A DNA stretch of 32,060 nucleotides from an uncultured Prevotellaceae bacterium (GTDB taxonomy: Bacteria; Bacteroidota; Bacteroidia; Bacteroidales; Muribaculaceae). The notes under the pieces are model-generated. The model was given only the letters and a program-made list of their open reading frames with translations, had not been told where the DNA came from and ran no database searches. Positions 1 through 6,842 of this stretch are shown piece after piece; position 1 is the stretch's first letter, and each line of letters begins with the position of its first letter. Position numbers and translations under genes: made by a program. The stretch spans positions 1-32,060 of the forward strand of contig CAMYUW010000029.1 of NCBI GenBank assembly GCA_947302275.1, written 5' to 3'.

Positions 1-717
1 ACTGTGACCATCACCGCCAGCGAGAGCGACGCCGTCATCGTATATACCACCGATGGCAGCATACCCACCGCCAACAGCCGCCAGGCCACGGGACAGGTGA
101 AACTCACCTTTACCGACAATACCGTGCTGACTGCAGGTGTTCTCTACCAGGGTAAGGTACGCAATATCGTACAGCGCGAGTACATCTTCCACGGCTTTGT
201 TCCCTATACCGCTACGGTCTATATCAAAGACCCGACCGTCGCGCCCAACAACTGGAGCAGCGTCTATATCTATGCATGGGACGATAGTGGCATCATTAAC
301 GACACGTGGCCGGGCGTGAGAATTACTGACACCAAGACGATTCAAGGGCAGAAGTTCTACTATCGCACTTTTAACATCAATAGCGAGGATTACATCTTCA
401 ATGTGGTGCTCAACCAGGGCGACAACCAGCACCAGAGCGAAGACGTAACTGGCATCCATAAGGACATCTATCTGGAGATCACCTCGACAAGCAACAAATA
501 TACAGTTGCCGATATTACCGACCAGTATGCCTATATGGCAGGAGACGTTAACGGCGATGGTGAAGTCTCAATCGGTGACGTCACCGCCTTAATCGATATC
601 CTTTTGGGAGATCATGCCGATGCCGAAACATTGCTCCGTTGTGACGTCAACGGAGACGGCGAAGCATCGATTGGCGACGTCACTGCATTGATAGATATGC
701 TCCTCAGTTCACATTAA
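1..717 (+). CDS. Secreted starch-binding, dockerin-tailed protein, C-terminal part (probable alpha-amylase family enzyme)
   Basis: The reading frame is open from the first base, so the 5' end lies outside the window; 238 residues and the stop are seen. Residues about 1-60 resemble the chitobiase/hexosaminidase C-terminal beta-sandwich (motif VYTTDGSIPT). Residues about 73-170 resemble a family 26 starch-binding module: VYIYAWDD, then WPG, then a tail with YIFNVVLNQG. Residues about 181-238 are two dockerin-type calcium-binding segments, GDVNGDGEVSIGDVTALID and DVNGDGEASIGDVTALID. In Bacteroidales this order usually follows a GH13 alpha-amylase catalytic domain, so an exported starch-degrading enzyme is the likely whole protein, but the catalytic part is not visible. 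No cohesin is seen, so the dockerin's partner is unknown. No strong terminator follows directly; a T6 run lies at 785-790. Confidence 0.75.
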   Translation, partial: TVTITASESDAVIVYTTDGSIPTANSRQATGQVKLTFTDNTVLTAGVLYQGKVRNIVQREYIFHGFVPYTATVYIKDPTVAPNNWSSVYIYAWDDSGIINDTWPGVRITDTKTIQGQKFYYRTFNINSEDYIFNVVLNQGDNQHQSEDVTGIHKDIYLEITSTSNKYTVADITDQYAYMAGDVNGDGEVSIGDVTALIDILLGDHADAETLLRCDVNGDGEASIGDVTALIDMLLSSH

Positions 718-827
718 AGTGGCCAAATCGTGAGACAAAACTGTTCCAAAACGACCCATCCTCACAAAAAGCGGCCAAATTAGCCTTTTTTAACACTATT
801 TGTGTGTGTGATTCTTCGGATTGGCAG

Positions 828-836
828 TAATTTTGC
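828..836 (+). promoter_or_regulatory. Candidate promoter -7 element TAATTTTGC
   Basis: Matches the Bacteroidota -7 consensus TAnnTTTGC exactly. The expected TTTG at about -33 is poor; only TGTG repeats at 801-810 sit at the right distance. It would start an RNA near 841-845 that meets the terminator at 902-933 without crossing a gene. Confidence 0.4.
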
Positions 837-841
837 GCCAC

Positions 842-933
842 GTTTTTGGGTAATAATTTTTTTCATAAGGTAAAGATTTAAGAGAATAGATTGTTTGTCA
901 GTGACTCGCCGTGATGGCGAGTCATTTTTTTTT
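842..933 (+). ncRNA. Candidate small RNA of about 90 nt
   Basis: Inferred only from a -7 motif at 828-836 and a perfect intrinsic terminator at 902-933 with no coding frame between. The alternative is that the terminator simply ends read-through from the starch-binding gene. The 5' end is a guess from the promoter spacing. No known RNA family was recognised. Confidence 0.25.
902..933 (+). terminator. Intrinsic terminator, 9-bp perfect stem plus T9
   Basis: TGACTCGCC (902-910), loop GTGAT, GGCGAGTCA (916-924), then nine T (925-933). The T run is on the + strand only, so it acts rightward. It lies 185 bp after the stop of the upstream gene and ends well before the next promoter. Confidence 0.85.
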
Positions 934-981
934 GACCATATTTTTGACCATTTCACATCATAGCATTTTTTATCAATGGAA

Positions 982-1014
982 TTTGGCTGGATGCCGAAAA
1001 AAGTGTAATTTCGC
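982..1014 (+). promoter_or_regulatory. Promoter of the TlpA-like lipoprotein gene
   Basis: TTTG at 982-985, a 20-bp spacer, then TAATTTCGC at 1006-1014 (one mismatch to TAnnTTTGC). This leaves a leader of about 20 nt before the ATG at 1042. Confidence 0.65.
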
Positions 1015-1041
1015 ACGCTCAAAAGACATAGATTACACATA

Positions 1042-2133
1042 ATGAATAACATAATGAAGAAAATTCTTTTCATGCTGGCCATTGTCACACTGACGGCTTG
1101 CAACGGAAATAAGTTCCACATCGAGGGCACCATTGAGGGCGCCACCGACTCGACCACGCTCGTGCTTGAGAAGTCCAGCAACGGTGAGTGGTTTATCATC
1201 GACAGCATCAAGGTGAACAAGAACGGCAAGTTTAACTTGAGTTCCACCGCTCCTGAAGTTCCCAGCATCTATCAACTGCGACTGGGCGGCCAGACGATCT
1301 GCTTCCCTATCGACAGCCTGGACCACCTCACCATCAATGCCAAGCTGCCCAATTTTGCGACCGACTACACCATCAGTGGCAGCGAGCACGCTGAACTGGT
1401 AATGAAGATCGATAAAGAGGCGATGCAGCTGGCTGGCGGCAAGGGTACCGAGGCCCAAATGAATGCCTGGAAAGACAAGCTCACCCACCAGATTGTCGCT
1501 GACCCGAGCGGCATCGTCGCCTACTATGCCATCAACAAGTATATCGACGGCAAGCCGCTGTATGACCCCATGAACGACAATGACCTGCGCATCATCGGCG
1601 CTGTGGCCAACTCGTTCAACTCCTTCCGTCCTAACGATCCGCGTACCGACTATCTGGTCAACCTGTTGCTTGACGGCCAACGTCGCCGCCGCGCTGCCAG
1701 TGCGAAGTCTGACACGGTATATGCCGATGTGGCATCTCTCATCGACATCAAGTTGCAAGACTACCATGGCAAGGAGTACAGTCTCGCAAAGGTCGCTGCC
1801 GATAACCGCGTGGTGCTGCTTGACTTCACTGCCTATACGGCCGACTTCGCACCCCAGATGAACAAACTGCTCAATGACATCTATCAGAGCTACCACAACC
1901 GTGGGCTGACCATCTATCAGGTGAGCGTTGACCAGGATAATGTGGGATGGCGCCAGGCAGCCGAGAATCTGCCCTGGATTACTGTGTTCGATCCCATGAG
2001 CATCAATTCCCAAACCATCGGAGCGTACAATGTAACCGGCATCCCCACCACATTCATCATCAAGGGTGGTGATATCGTTGAGCGCATCGAGGATCCCACA
2101 CGACTCAAGGCCGCCGTGGCTAAATACCTATAA
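1042..2133 (+). CDS. TlpA/DUF4369-like thioredoxin-fold lipoprotein lacking both active-site cysteines
   Basis: 363 residues. Start at ATG 1042; a second in-frame ATG at 1054 (MKKILF) is equally possible. A lipoprotein signal ends in LTAC with the lipid Cys at residue 20, so the protein is expected on the periplasmic or outer membrane face. Residues about 25-115 resemble DUF4369 (FHIEGTIEGATDS). Residues about 235-360 have the TlpA/AhpC thioredoxin fold: VVLLDFTAYTADFAPQM at 257-273, and the conserved cis-proline loop TGIPTTFII with Pro335. Family members normally have CxxC after DFWASW; here the aligned residues are Ala267 and Ala270, so ordinary thiol-disulfide chemistry is not possible at that site. 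A binding or chaperone role is a guess. It has its own promoter at 982-1014, and a hairpin follows at 2140-2159. Confidence 0.85.
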   Translation: MNNIMKKILFMLAIVTLTACNGNKFHIEGTIEGATDSTTLVLEKSSNGEWFIIDSIKVNKNGKFNLSSTAPEVPSIYQLRLGGQTICFPIDSLDHLTINAKLPNFATDYTISGSEHAELVMKIDKEAMQLAGGKGTEAQMNAWKDKLTHQIVADPSGIVAYYAINKYIDGKPLYDPMNDNDLRIIGAVANSFNSFRPNDPRTDYLVNLLLDGQRRRRAASAKSDTVYADVASLIDIKLQDYHGKEYSLAKVAADNRVVLLDFTAYTADFAPQMNKLLNDIYQSYHNRGLTIYQVSVDQDNVGWRQAAENLPWITVFDPMSINSQTIGAYNVTGIPTTFIIKGGDIVERIEDPTRLKAAVAKYL

Positions 2134-2139
2134 TATAAT

Positions 2140-2159
2140 TTGAGGCTGAACGGCCTCAA
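2140..2159. terminator. Hairpin between convergent genes, possible bidirectional terminator
   Basis: TTGAGGC (2140-2146), 6-nt loop, GCCTCAA (2153-2159). It lies between the stop of the lipoprotein gene (2133) and that of the leftward glycosyltransferase (2175). Neither flank has a good T run, so termination is inferred from position only. Confidence 0.4.
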
Positions 2160-2174
2160 GCATGAGGAAGAACT

Positions 2175-3290
2175 TTAGAGCAAGGTTTTCCAGAAATCAA
2201 GATAACGCTGCGCCACCACTGGTGCAGCGTTGTGTTTCTCGACAAAGATGCGGCTGGCACGGGCCATCTCGGGCAATTGGTCGCGGTGCTCTACAAGCCA
2301 CGACAATTTGTGGTCAATGTCGCCCTCGACGAGCGGCGAGACATTGACAATGGGCTTGTTGGCCGTTTCGCCGATAAGGTCATAGTATTCGGGTTCGGCT
2401 CCCGATACAGCGACCAGTCCCTGAGCCATCGCAATCAGGGCATTAGTACCCGGAGTATAACTGTATAGCTGGTCGAGGATTACATGGGAATCCCTCATGC
2501 GGCGGGTATATTCGTCGTAGGGCAAATTCTCCACTACTTCCAGCTCGGTAATGCCTGGATAACGGTCATGAACGCGCTTCATTGCCGCCAGCAGACGATC
2601 GGTACCCTTAATGACATGACGGTCGCGCTGGATACCGATAAACATGCGCAACTTGGCAGGAGCCTGATCCAGGGGACGATAAGTCAGCGCCTCCAGGTCG
2701 ATAGGGATTCCAGCGTATGCCACACGGTTACCTAAAACGGGTTGATAGGCCGCGTAGTACTCATATAGGCATGCCACCGCCCCATCGATGCCAGCAAGGA
2801 TGTGGTCGCTATGCTCACGCATGAACGGCTGGCGCCAGTTATCCTGCTGCTGGGCGATATATTCACCTGAGCCAACATAAGGCGAAGGCTCATCTCCAAG
2901 CATATAGTCACTGTAACGATAGGTGTGGCCATCATGGCAAGCGTCATAATATACTCTGTCGGTCGCCAGGGCCGAGAGCACCATGTGACGATTATTGGCT
3001 TTGAGGTAGTCAAAGACTTTGGCCACACGGTGGGGCTTCAGGCGTAGGAATATGGGGGATGCGATCTGGACAATGTCGTAGCCCTTCATCTGCGGCAGGG
3101 CTTGATGGATATCCTTCAGATAACGTAACGTCCCCATCAAACCTGGGCGACGGTAAAGGTTGATGTCGCGGTGGGTATCCATCCAGCGGGAACCGTCGGA
3201 TGCCACCGTCGCCTCATGCCCCATCAGCCTCAGCTGCTGGGCGAGGCAATTGTGCATGTTGCTTGCGTCTCCAGCAAATAGTATTCTCAT
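2175..3290 (-). CDS. Glycosyltransferase, GT-B/GT4-like
   Basis: 371 residues from the ATG at 3290, starting MRILFAGDASNMH. This start was chosen because glycosyltransferases of this type begin with M-K/R-I-L-x-x-G-x-A-S; a longer frame reaches 3356 but would run through the promoter. The N-terminal half has the acceptor-side Rossmann pattern (LAQQLRLMGHEATVASDGS). The C-terminal half has a donor-site-like stretch, ILDQLYSYTPGTNALIAMAQG, followed by EPEYYDLIGE. It probably transfers a sugar to an envelope glycan in the cytosol; sugar and acceptor cannot be told. It diverges from a GT2 gene whose promoter interlocks with its own. Its -7 element ends only 7 bp before the ATG, so the mRNA may be nearly leaderless. 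Confidence 0.8.
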   Translation of the reverse strand: MRILFAGDASNMHNCLAQQLRLMGHEATVASDGSRWMDTHRDINLYRRPGLMGTLRYLKDIHQALPQMKGYDIVQIASPIFLRLKPHRVAKVFDYLKANNRHMVLSALATDRVYYDACHDGHTYRYSDYMLGDEPSPYVGSGEYIAQQQDNWRQPFMREHSDHILAGIDGAVACLYEYYAAYQPVLGNRVAYAGIPIDLEALTYRPLDQAPAKLRMFIGIQRDRHVIKGTDRLLAAMKRVHDRYPGITELEVVENLPYDEYTRRMRDSHVILDQLYSYTPGTNALIAMAQGLVAVSGAEPEYYDLIGETANKPIVNVSPLVEGDIDHKLSWLVEHRDQLPEMARASRIFVEKHNAAPVVAQRYLDFWKTLL

Positions 3291-3297
3291 TGCGGGT

Positions 3298-3330
3298 GCA
3301 AAATTAGGACTTTTTTTGCACTTTATCAAA
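3298..3330 (-). promoter_or_regulatory. Leftward promoter of the GT4-like gene
   Basis: Read on the - strand: TTTG (3330-3327), 20-bp spacer, TAATTTTGC (3306-3298), an exact match. The start codon begins at 3290, so a transcript starting the usual few bases after the -7 box would have almost no 5' leader. The box interlocks with the rightward promoter at 3315-3347. Confidence 0.75.
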
Positions 3331-3347
3331 AAAAGCAGTAGCTTTGC
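3315..3347 (+). promoter_or_regulatory. Rightward promoter of the GT2 gene
   Basis: TTTG (3315-3318), 20-bp spacer, TAGCTTTGC (3339-3347), an exact match to the Bacteroidota consensus. The leader to the ATG at 3374 would be about 20 nt. It shares 3315-3330 with the leftward promoter. Confidence 0.75.
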
Positions 3348-3373
3348 CACAATCAAACGAGCAACTGACTGTT

Positions 3374-4357
3374 ATGACCCAAGTCTCCATTATCATACCC
3401 GTTTATAACCGCGCCAGTGTGGTCGGCGCCACGCTGGACAGTGTGGTTGCCCAGACTTATCGTCCCTTGCAAGTGGTGCTGGTCGATAACCACAGTACGG
3501 ACGATAGCCTGCGGGTGCTCGAGAACTTCAAGAAAGAGCATCCCGGCGAAGGTTTTGATGTTGTGATTACCCAAGAGGAGCACCGCACAGCCGGAACGGC
3601 ACGCAATCGCGGTTTTGAGCTGGCCACAGGCGACTGGATCCTGTTCTTCGACAGCGATGACACCATGGAGCCAGGGCTCGTGGCTTCCTACATGAAGACC
3701 GTCAGCAAAGAAGTGGCCAAGGGCAAACAGCCCGACTTGGTATGCTCCCGCTCAATGCTGGTTTTCCCTGATGGTTCCCAACGCGAGGCACCTTTCCACA
3801 AGCGGGACCTTTTTGCCAATCACATTCTGCACGGCCAGCTGGCCACACAGCGCTATGCCGTCAGACGGGAGTTTTTTACTTCGACCGATGGGTGGAACAT
3901 CAACCTGCCCGGCTGGAACGACTGGGAACTGGGATTGAGGCTCCTGCTGGCCAATCCCAAAGTCGCCTATATGAGCCGCAGCCCCCAAGTCATCATCAAC
4001 CACAATGGTGCCGACTCAATCACGGGCACCGAGTTCCACAGCCGCCAGGGCCAATGGGAGCACGTCATCGACATCATGAAAACTGAGGTGCGCAGTTCGC
4101 TGCTCAAGCCCGAACTCAAACGGCGCTTTGTGCGACTGCTGGAATACCGCCGCCTGGTGCTCGCTGCCCAATATCAACGCGAGGGTTGCCCCGACCTAGC
4201 CAAGCCTTTGTGTCAAGAAGCCTATCAAGCCCTGCGTGACAGTTACCGCGACAACCGCCGTTGGCGATGGCTCGTCGGGCCCGTCACCCGACGCCTGTTT
4301 GCCCGCATTGCTTCCGGCAAGCGCGGTTCGGCACGCATCGCCCGTATCTTGTACTAA
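3374..4357 (+). CDS. Glycosyltransferase family 2
   Basis: 327 residues from ATG 3374 (MTQVSIIIPVYNRAS); an in-frame ATG at 3344 would lie inside the promoter, so the shorter start is preferred. GT-A fold signatures are clear: SIIIPVYNRASVV at 5-17, VDNHSTDDS, GTARNRGFELATGDW and the metal-binding DSDD. The last 60 residues are rich in Arg. Such enzymes add sugars to lipid-linked or surface glycans at the inner face of the cytoplasmic membrane. It pairs with the divergent GT4-like gene, which suggests both act on one glycan; that is inference. A small palindrome follows at 4365-4379. Confidence 0.88.
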   Translation: MTQVSIIIPVYNRASVVGATLDSVVAQTYRPLQVVLVDNHSTDDSLRVLENFKKEHPGEGFDVVITQEEHRTAGTARNRGFELATGDWILFFDSDDTMEPGLVASYMKTVSKEVAKGKQPDLVCSRSMLVFPDGSQREAPFHKRDLFANHILHGQLATQRYAVRREFFTSTDGWNINLPGWNDWELGLRLLLANPKVAYMSRSPQVIINHNGADSITGTEFHSRQGQWEHVIDIMKTEVRSSLLKPELKRRFVRLLEYRRLVLAAQYQREGCPDLAKPLCQEAYQALRDSYRDNRRWRWLVGPVTRRLFARIASGKRGSARIARILY

Positions 4358-4364
4358 GCAACTT

Positions 4365-4379
4365 TGCAACCCGGTTGCA
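4365..4379. promoter_or_regulatory. Perfect palindrome upstream of the metal ATPase, possible operator
   Basis: TGCAACC-C-GGTTGCA: 7-bp arms and one central base. It lies 12 bp upstream of the -7 element at 4392-4399, about where a -33 box would be. It could be a repressor or activator site, or a small hairpin ending the GT2 transcript; there is no T run after it. Confidence 0.4.
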
Positions 4380-4391
4380 CGGAATTGTGCG

Positions 4392-4399
4392 TAACTTTG
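4392..4399 (+). promoter_or_regulatory. -7 element of the metal ATPase gene
   Basis: TAACTTTG, followed by T rather than the usual C, 30 bp before the ATG at 4430. No TTTG at 19-21 bp upstream; the palindrome 4365-4379 takes up that region, which would suit a regulated promoter. Confidence 0.5.
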
Positions 4400-4429
4400 T
4401 CGCCGTAACAATAAAACGGAGACAAAGAT

Positions 4430-6382
4430 ATGGCACATGATCACGAACACCATCACGACGAACATTCTTGCCCCAGCCACGGTTGCTGCAACTGCAGTGA
4501 CGGACATTGTCACATCGAGGAAGAGGAGATGAGCTGGTGGAAACCGGTGCTGTCGCTTGCCCTGTTGCTGGCAGGCATTGCCATGAGCGCTATGAATTTG
4601 CCGTGGTTCCAGAACCAGTGGGTAAGGCTGATATGGTTTGCCGTGGCATGGATGCCCACAGGATTGGGCGTAACGCGCGAGGCGATAGAGGCCGCCCGCG
4701 AGGGTGAACTGTTCAGCGAGTTTCTGCTGATGGCCGTAGCCAGCATTGGTGCCTTTGCCATTGGCGAGTATCCCGAGGCTGTAGCCGTAATGGCACTCTA
4801 TTGCATTGGCGAAGCGCTGCAAGACCGAGCTGTAGGTCGAGCGAGAGACAGCATCAAGTCATTGATTGCCTTCCGTCCCGACCAGGCCGTAGTCATTAAG
4901 GGCAACCAGCGAGTGAACGTCAATCCCGCTGACGTCAACGTGGGTGACATCATCGAGGTCAAACCGGGCCAACGAGTACCCATCGACGGAACGCTCACTG
5001 GCCAAGCGGCAGCATTCGACACTTCTGCGTTGACCGGCGAGAGTATGCCGCGCGTAATTGAGACAGGTGACGAGGTCTTGGCGGGTATGATCGCCAGCGA
5101 GGGTATTGTGCGCATTCAAGCGGTGAGACCCGCCAGCGAGAGCGCCATTTCTCGCATCCTTCGTCTCGTCGAAGAGGCCACTGAGCGTAAAGCTCCCGCC
5201 GAACTCTTCATCCGCCGCTTCGCCAAGATATACACGCCTGCAGTAGTGGGACTTGCCGTACTGGTTGTGGCGCTTCCATGGCTCTATTCTCTGGCTATCC
5301 CATCGTTCGGCTATAATTTTACCGAGTGGCTGCACCGCGCACTCATTTTCCTGGTCATCTCCTGCCCTTGCGCGCTGGTAATCAGCATACCGCTGAGCTA
5401 CTTTGCAGGCATCGGAGCCGCATCACGTCGCGGTATCCTGTTCAAGGGAAGTAATTACCTGGATGCCATCGCCCAAGTCGATACGGTCGTGTTTGACAAG
5501 ACGGGAACGCTGACGACGGGGCGTTTTGCCGTGAGCAAGGTCGTAGGGCTGACCGAGGAGCAGGTGGCCTTTGTGGCCGCTATCGAGCAAGACAGTCCCC
5601 ACCCCATCGCTCAGGCCATCATCGACTATCATCAGCCCAGCCATGTGGCTGTGAATGACTTGAAGAATATCGCGGGCTACGGCATAAGCGCTACCGTGGG
5701 TGGCGAGATGTGGCTCGTGGGTGCCACACGACTGCTGGATCAGGAGGGCATCGGTTATCCTCCTGAACTGAAAGATGTGGTCGGGACGATGGTTGTCGTG
5801 GCCATCGGCGGGAAATATGCGGGACATATCGTGCTGAGTGATGTTCCCAAGCAGGATGCCGCCCGAGCCATCGGAGAATTGAACACTCTGAATATCAATA
5901 CCGTGATGCTGTCAGGCGACCGCCAAGCTCTAGCCGACGAGGTGGCTGGCCAACTAGGCATAGGCAAAGCCCATGGTGACCTGTTACCGCAGGACAAAGT
6001 AGCACATATCGAGCATATCAAGCAGCAAGCCGGGCAAGTGGCCTTTGTGGGCGACGGCATTAACGACGCGCCAGTGCTGGCGCTGAGTGACGTGGGCATC
6101 GCTATGGGTGGCCTGGGCAGCGACATGGCCATCGAGACGGCCGACGTGGTCATCCAGACCGACCAGCCATCTCGCGTAGCCGACGCCATCACGCTGGGCC
6201 GCCGCACCCGACGCATTGTCACACAGAACATCGCTTTTGCCATTATCGTCAAGGTGCTGGTCATGATTATTGGAGTCCTGGGTATTGCCAACATGTGGCA
6301 AGCAGTCTTTGCCGACGTTGGTGTCGCCCTGCTATGTGTGCTCAACTCCCTGCGTCTGATGCGCTCTACCCCAGGTTTGTGA
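4430..6382 (+). CDS. Heavy-metal translocating P1B-type ATPase (Zn/Cd/Pb type, ZntA-like)
   Basis: 650 residues, an inner-membrane pump that uses ATP to expel divalent metal. The first 28 residues carry nine His and five Cys and replace the usual ferredoxin-like metal-binding domain. Membrane helices begin near 36. The actuator has LTGES at 201-205; the metal-site helix has CPC at 312-314 (ISCPCALVISIP); the phosphorylation site is DKTGT with Asp356; SPHP and GDGINDAPVLA follow. Near the C terminus a helix with Lys (IVKVLVMIIG) and one with Asp (FADVGVALL) match the ZntA-type pattern, favouring Zn/Cd/Pb over Cu. The gene stands alone with its own promoter; the palindrome at 4365-4379 may be a metal-sensor site. 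No sensor gene is adjacent. Confidence 0.92.
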   Translation: MAHDHEHHHDEHSCPSHGCCNCSDGHCHIEEEEMSWWKPVLSLALLLAGIAMSAMNLPWFQNQWVRLIWFAVAWMPTGLGVTREAIEAAREGELFSEFLLMAVASIGAFAIGEYPEAVAVMALYCIGEALQDRAVGRARDSIKSLIAFRPDQAVVIKGNQRVNVNPADVNVGDIIEVKPGQRVPIDGTLTGQAAAFDTSALTGESMPRVIETGDEVLAGMIASEGIVRIQAVRPASESAISRILRLVEEATERKAPAELFIRRFAKIYTPAVVGLAVLVVALPWLYSLAIPSFGYNFTEWLHRALIFLVISCPCALVISIPLSYFAGIGAASRRGILFKGSNYLDAIAQVDTVVFDKTGTLTTGRFAVSKVVGLTEEQVAFVAAIEQDSPHPIAQAIIDYHQPSHVAVNDLKNIAGYGISATVGGEMWLVGATRLLDQEGIGYPPELKDVVGTMVVVAIGGKYAGHIVLSDVPKQDAARAIGELNTLNINTVMLSGDRQALADEVAGQLGIGKAHGDLLPQDKVAHIEHIKQQAGQVAFVGDGINDAPVLALSDVGIAMGGLGSDMAIETADVVIQTDQPSRVADAITLGRRTRRIVTQNIAFAIIVKVLVMIIGVLGIANMWQAVFADVGVALLCVLNSLRLMRSTPGL

Positions 6383-6500
6383 TGAATGCTTGGGTCCGCT
6401 GTAAACAAAGTAAAAGAATGAACACGCGCGCTGTTGCCATTAAAGTTTTTAGTACTTTTGTGGCCGAATTAGACAATTAGATTTCCAATTTCGTAGTGTT

Positions 6501-6665
6501 ATGAAATGTTTTTTGCAATTGTAGCAGCTGCGCTGATGATGTCAGCACAGGCAGTATCGGCAGTTGCTCGATGGCAACATTATCGCTACGGGAGACGTCA
6601 ATCATGACGGCAATGTCAGCATCCAGGAAGCCACCACACTCATCGACATTCTCCTGAAAGGATAA
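6501..6665 (+). pseudogene. Remnant of a secreted dockerin-tailed protein
   Basis: From ATG 6506 the frame reads MFFAIVAAALMMSAQAVSA, a good signal peptide, then stops at 6605-6607. A different frame, open from 6540 to the TAA at 6663-6665, reads DGNIIATGDVNHDGNVSIQE then ATTLIDILLKG, the last half of a dockerin domain ending exactly as intact family members do. An upstream ATG at 6501 gives only seven codons. So the beginning and end of an exported dockerin protein are fused with the middle lost and the frame shifted. A -7-like element at 6453-6460 may still be present. It is a decayed copy; only a programmed frameshift would make it a product, and nothing supports that. Confidence 0.65.
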
Positions 6666-6757
6666 TGACTACACAGCGCCAGAACCTGTAGAACAACATA
6701 CCACAGAGCATAGTCACGCCTGTTGGTTAATGCATGACTCCAGGACATGAGGAGCAC

Positions 6758-6805
6758 TGACAATAAAAGGATGCGCCAAAATTTTGGCACATCCTTTTAT
6801 TGTCA
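6758..6805. terminator. 48-nt near-perfect inverted repeat, bidirectional terminator
   Basis: Arms TGACAATAAAAGGATG (6758-6773) and CATCCTTTTATTGTCA (6790-6805) pair perfectly. One C/A mismatch follows, then GCCAAAA/TTTTGGC at the centre. A/T-rich flanks of each arm give a U-rich end in both directions. It lies 38 bp past the stop of the leftward M3 peptidase gene and after the rightward pseudogene. Confidence 0.75.
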
Positions 6806-6842
6806 AATAAAGCCGAGTATCTTTAAACTTTAAACTTACACA

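Larger units (their letters stand above)
718..1041. other. Intergenic region, 324 bp, with regulatory signals but no gene
   Basis: AT-rich spacer. It holds a short direct repeat (GTGGCCAAAT near 720 and GCGGCCAAAT near 771), a TAATTTTGC -7-like element at 828-836, a strong rightward terminator at 902-933 and the promoter of the next gene at 982-1014. No open frame of note was found on either strand. Confidence 0.6.
6383..6842. other. Intergenic region, 460 bp, holding a gene remnant and a terminator
   Basis: Contains a TACTTTTG -7-like element (6453-6460), a broken secreted dockerin gene (6501-6665) and a long inverted repeat (6758-6805). No other coding or RNA signal was seen in 6666-6757. 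Confidence 0.6.

Noticed and set aside
541..714. Cellulosome component
   Set aside because: Only dockerin-like tails are present; no cohesin or scaffoldin is encoded in the window, and the tails also occur on non-enzyme proteins.
1033..2013. Leftward open frame (326 codons) opposite the TlpA-like gene
   Set aside because: No domain, low-complexity Val/Ile/Asp content, and the forward frame has a lipobox, a promoter and a recognisable fold.
3291..3356. Longer N terminus for the GT4-like protein (22 extra residues)
   Set aside because: It would be encoded through the promoter elements, and family members start at the M-R-I-L motif.
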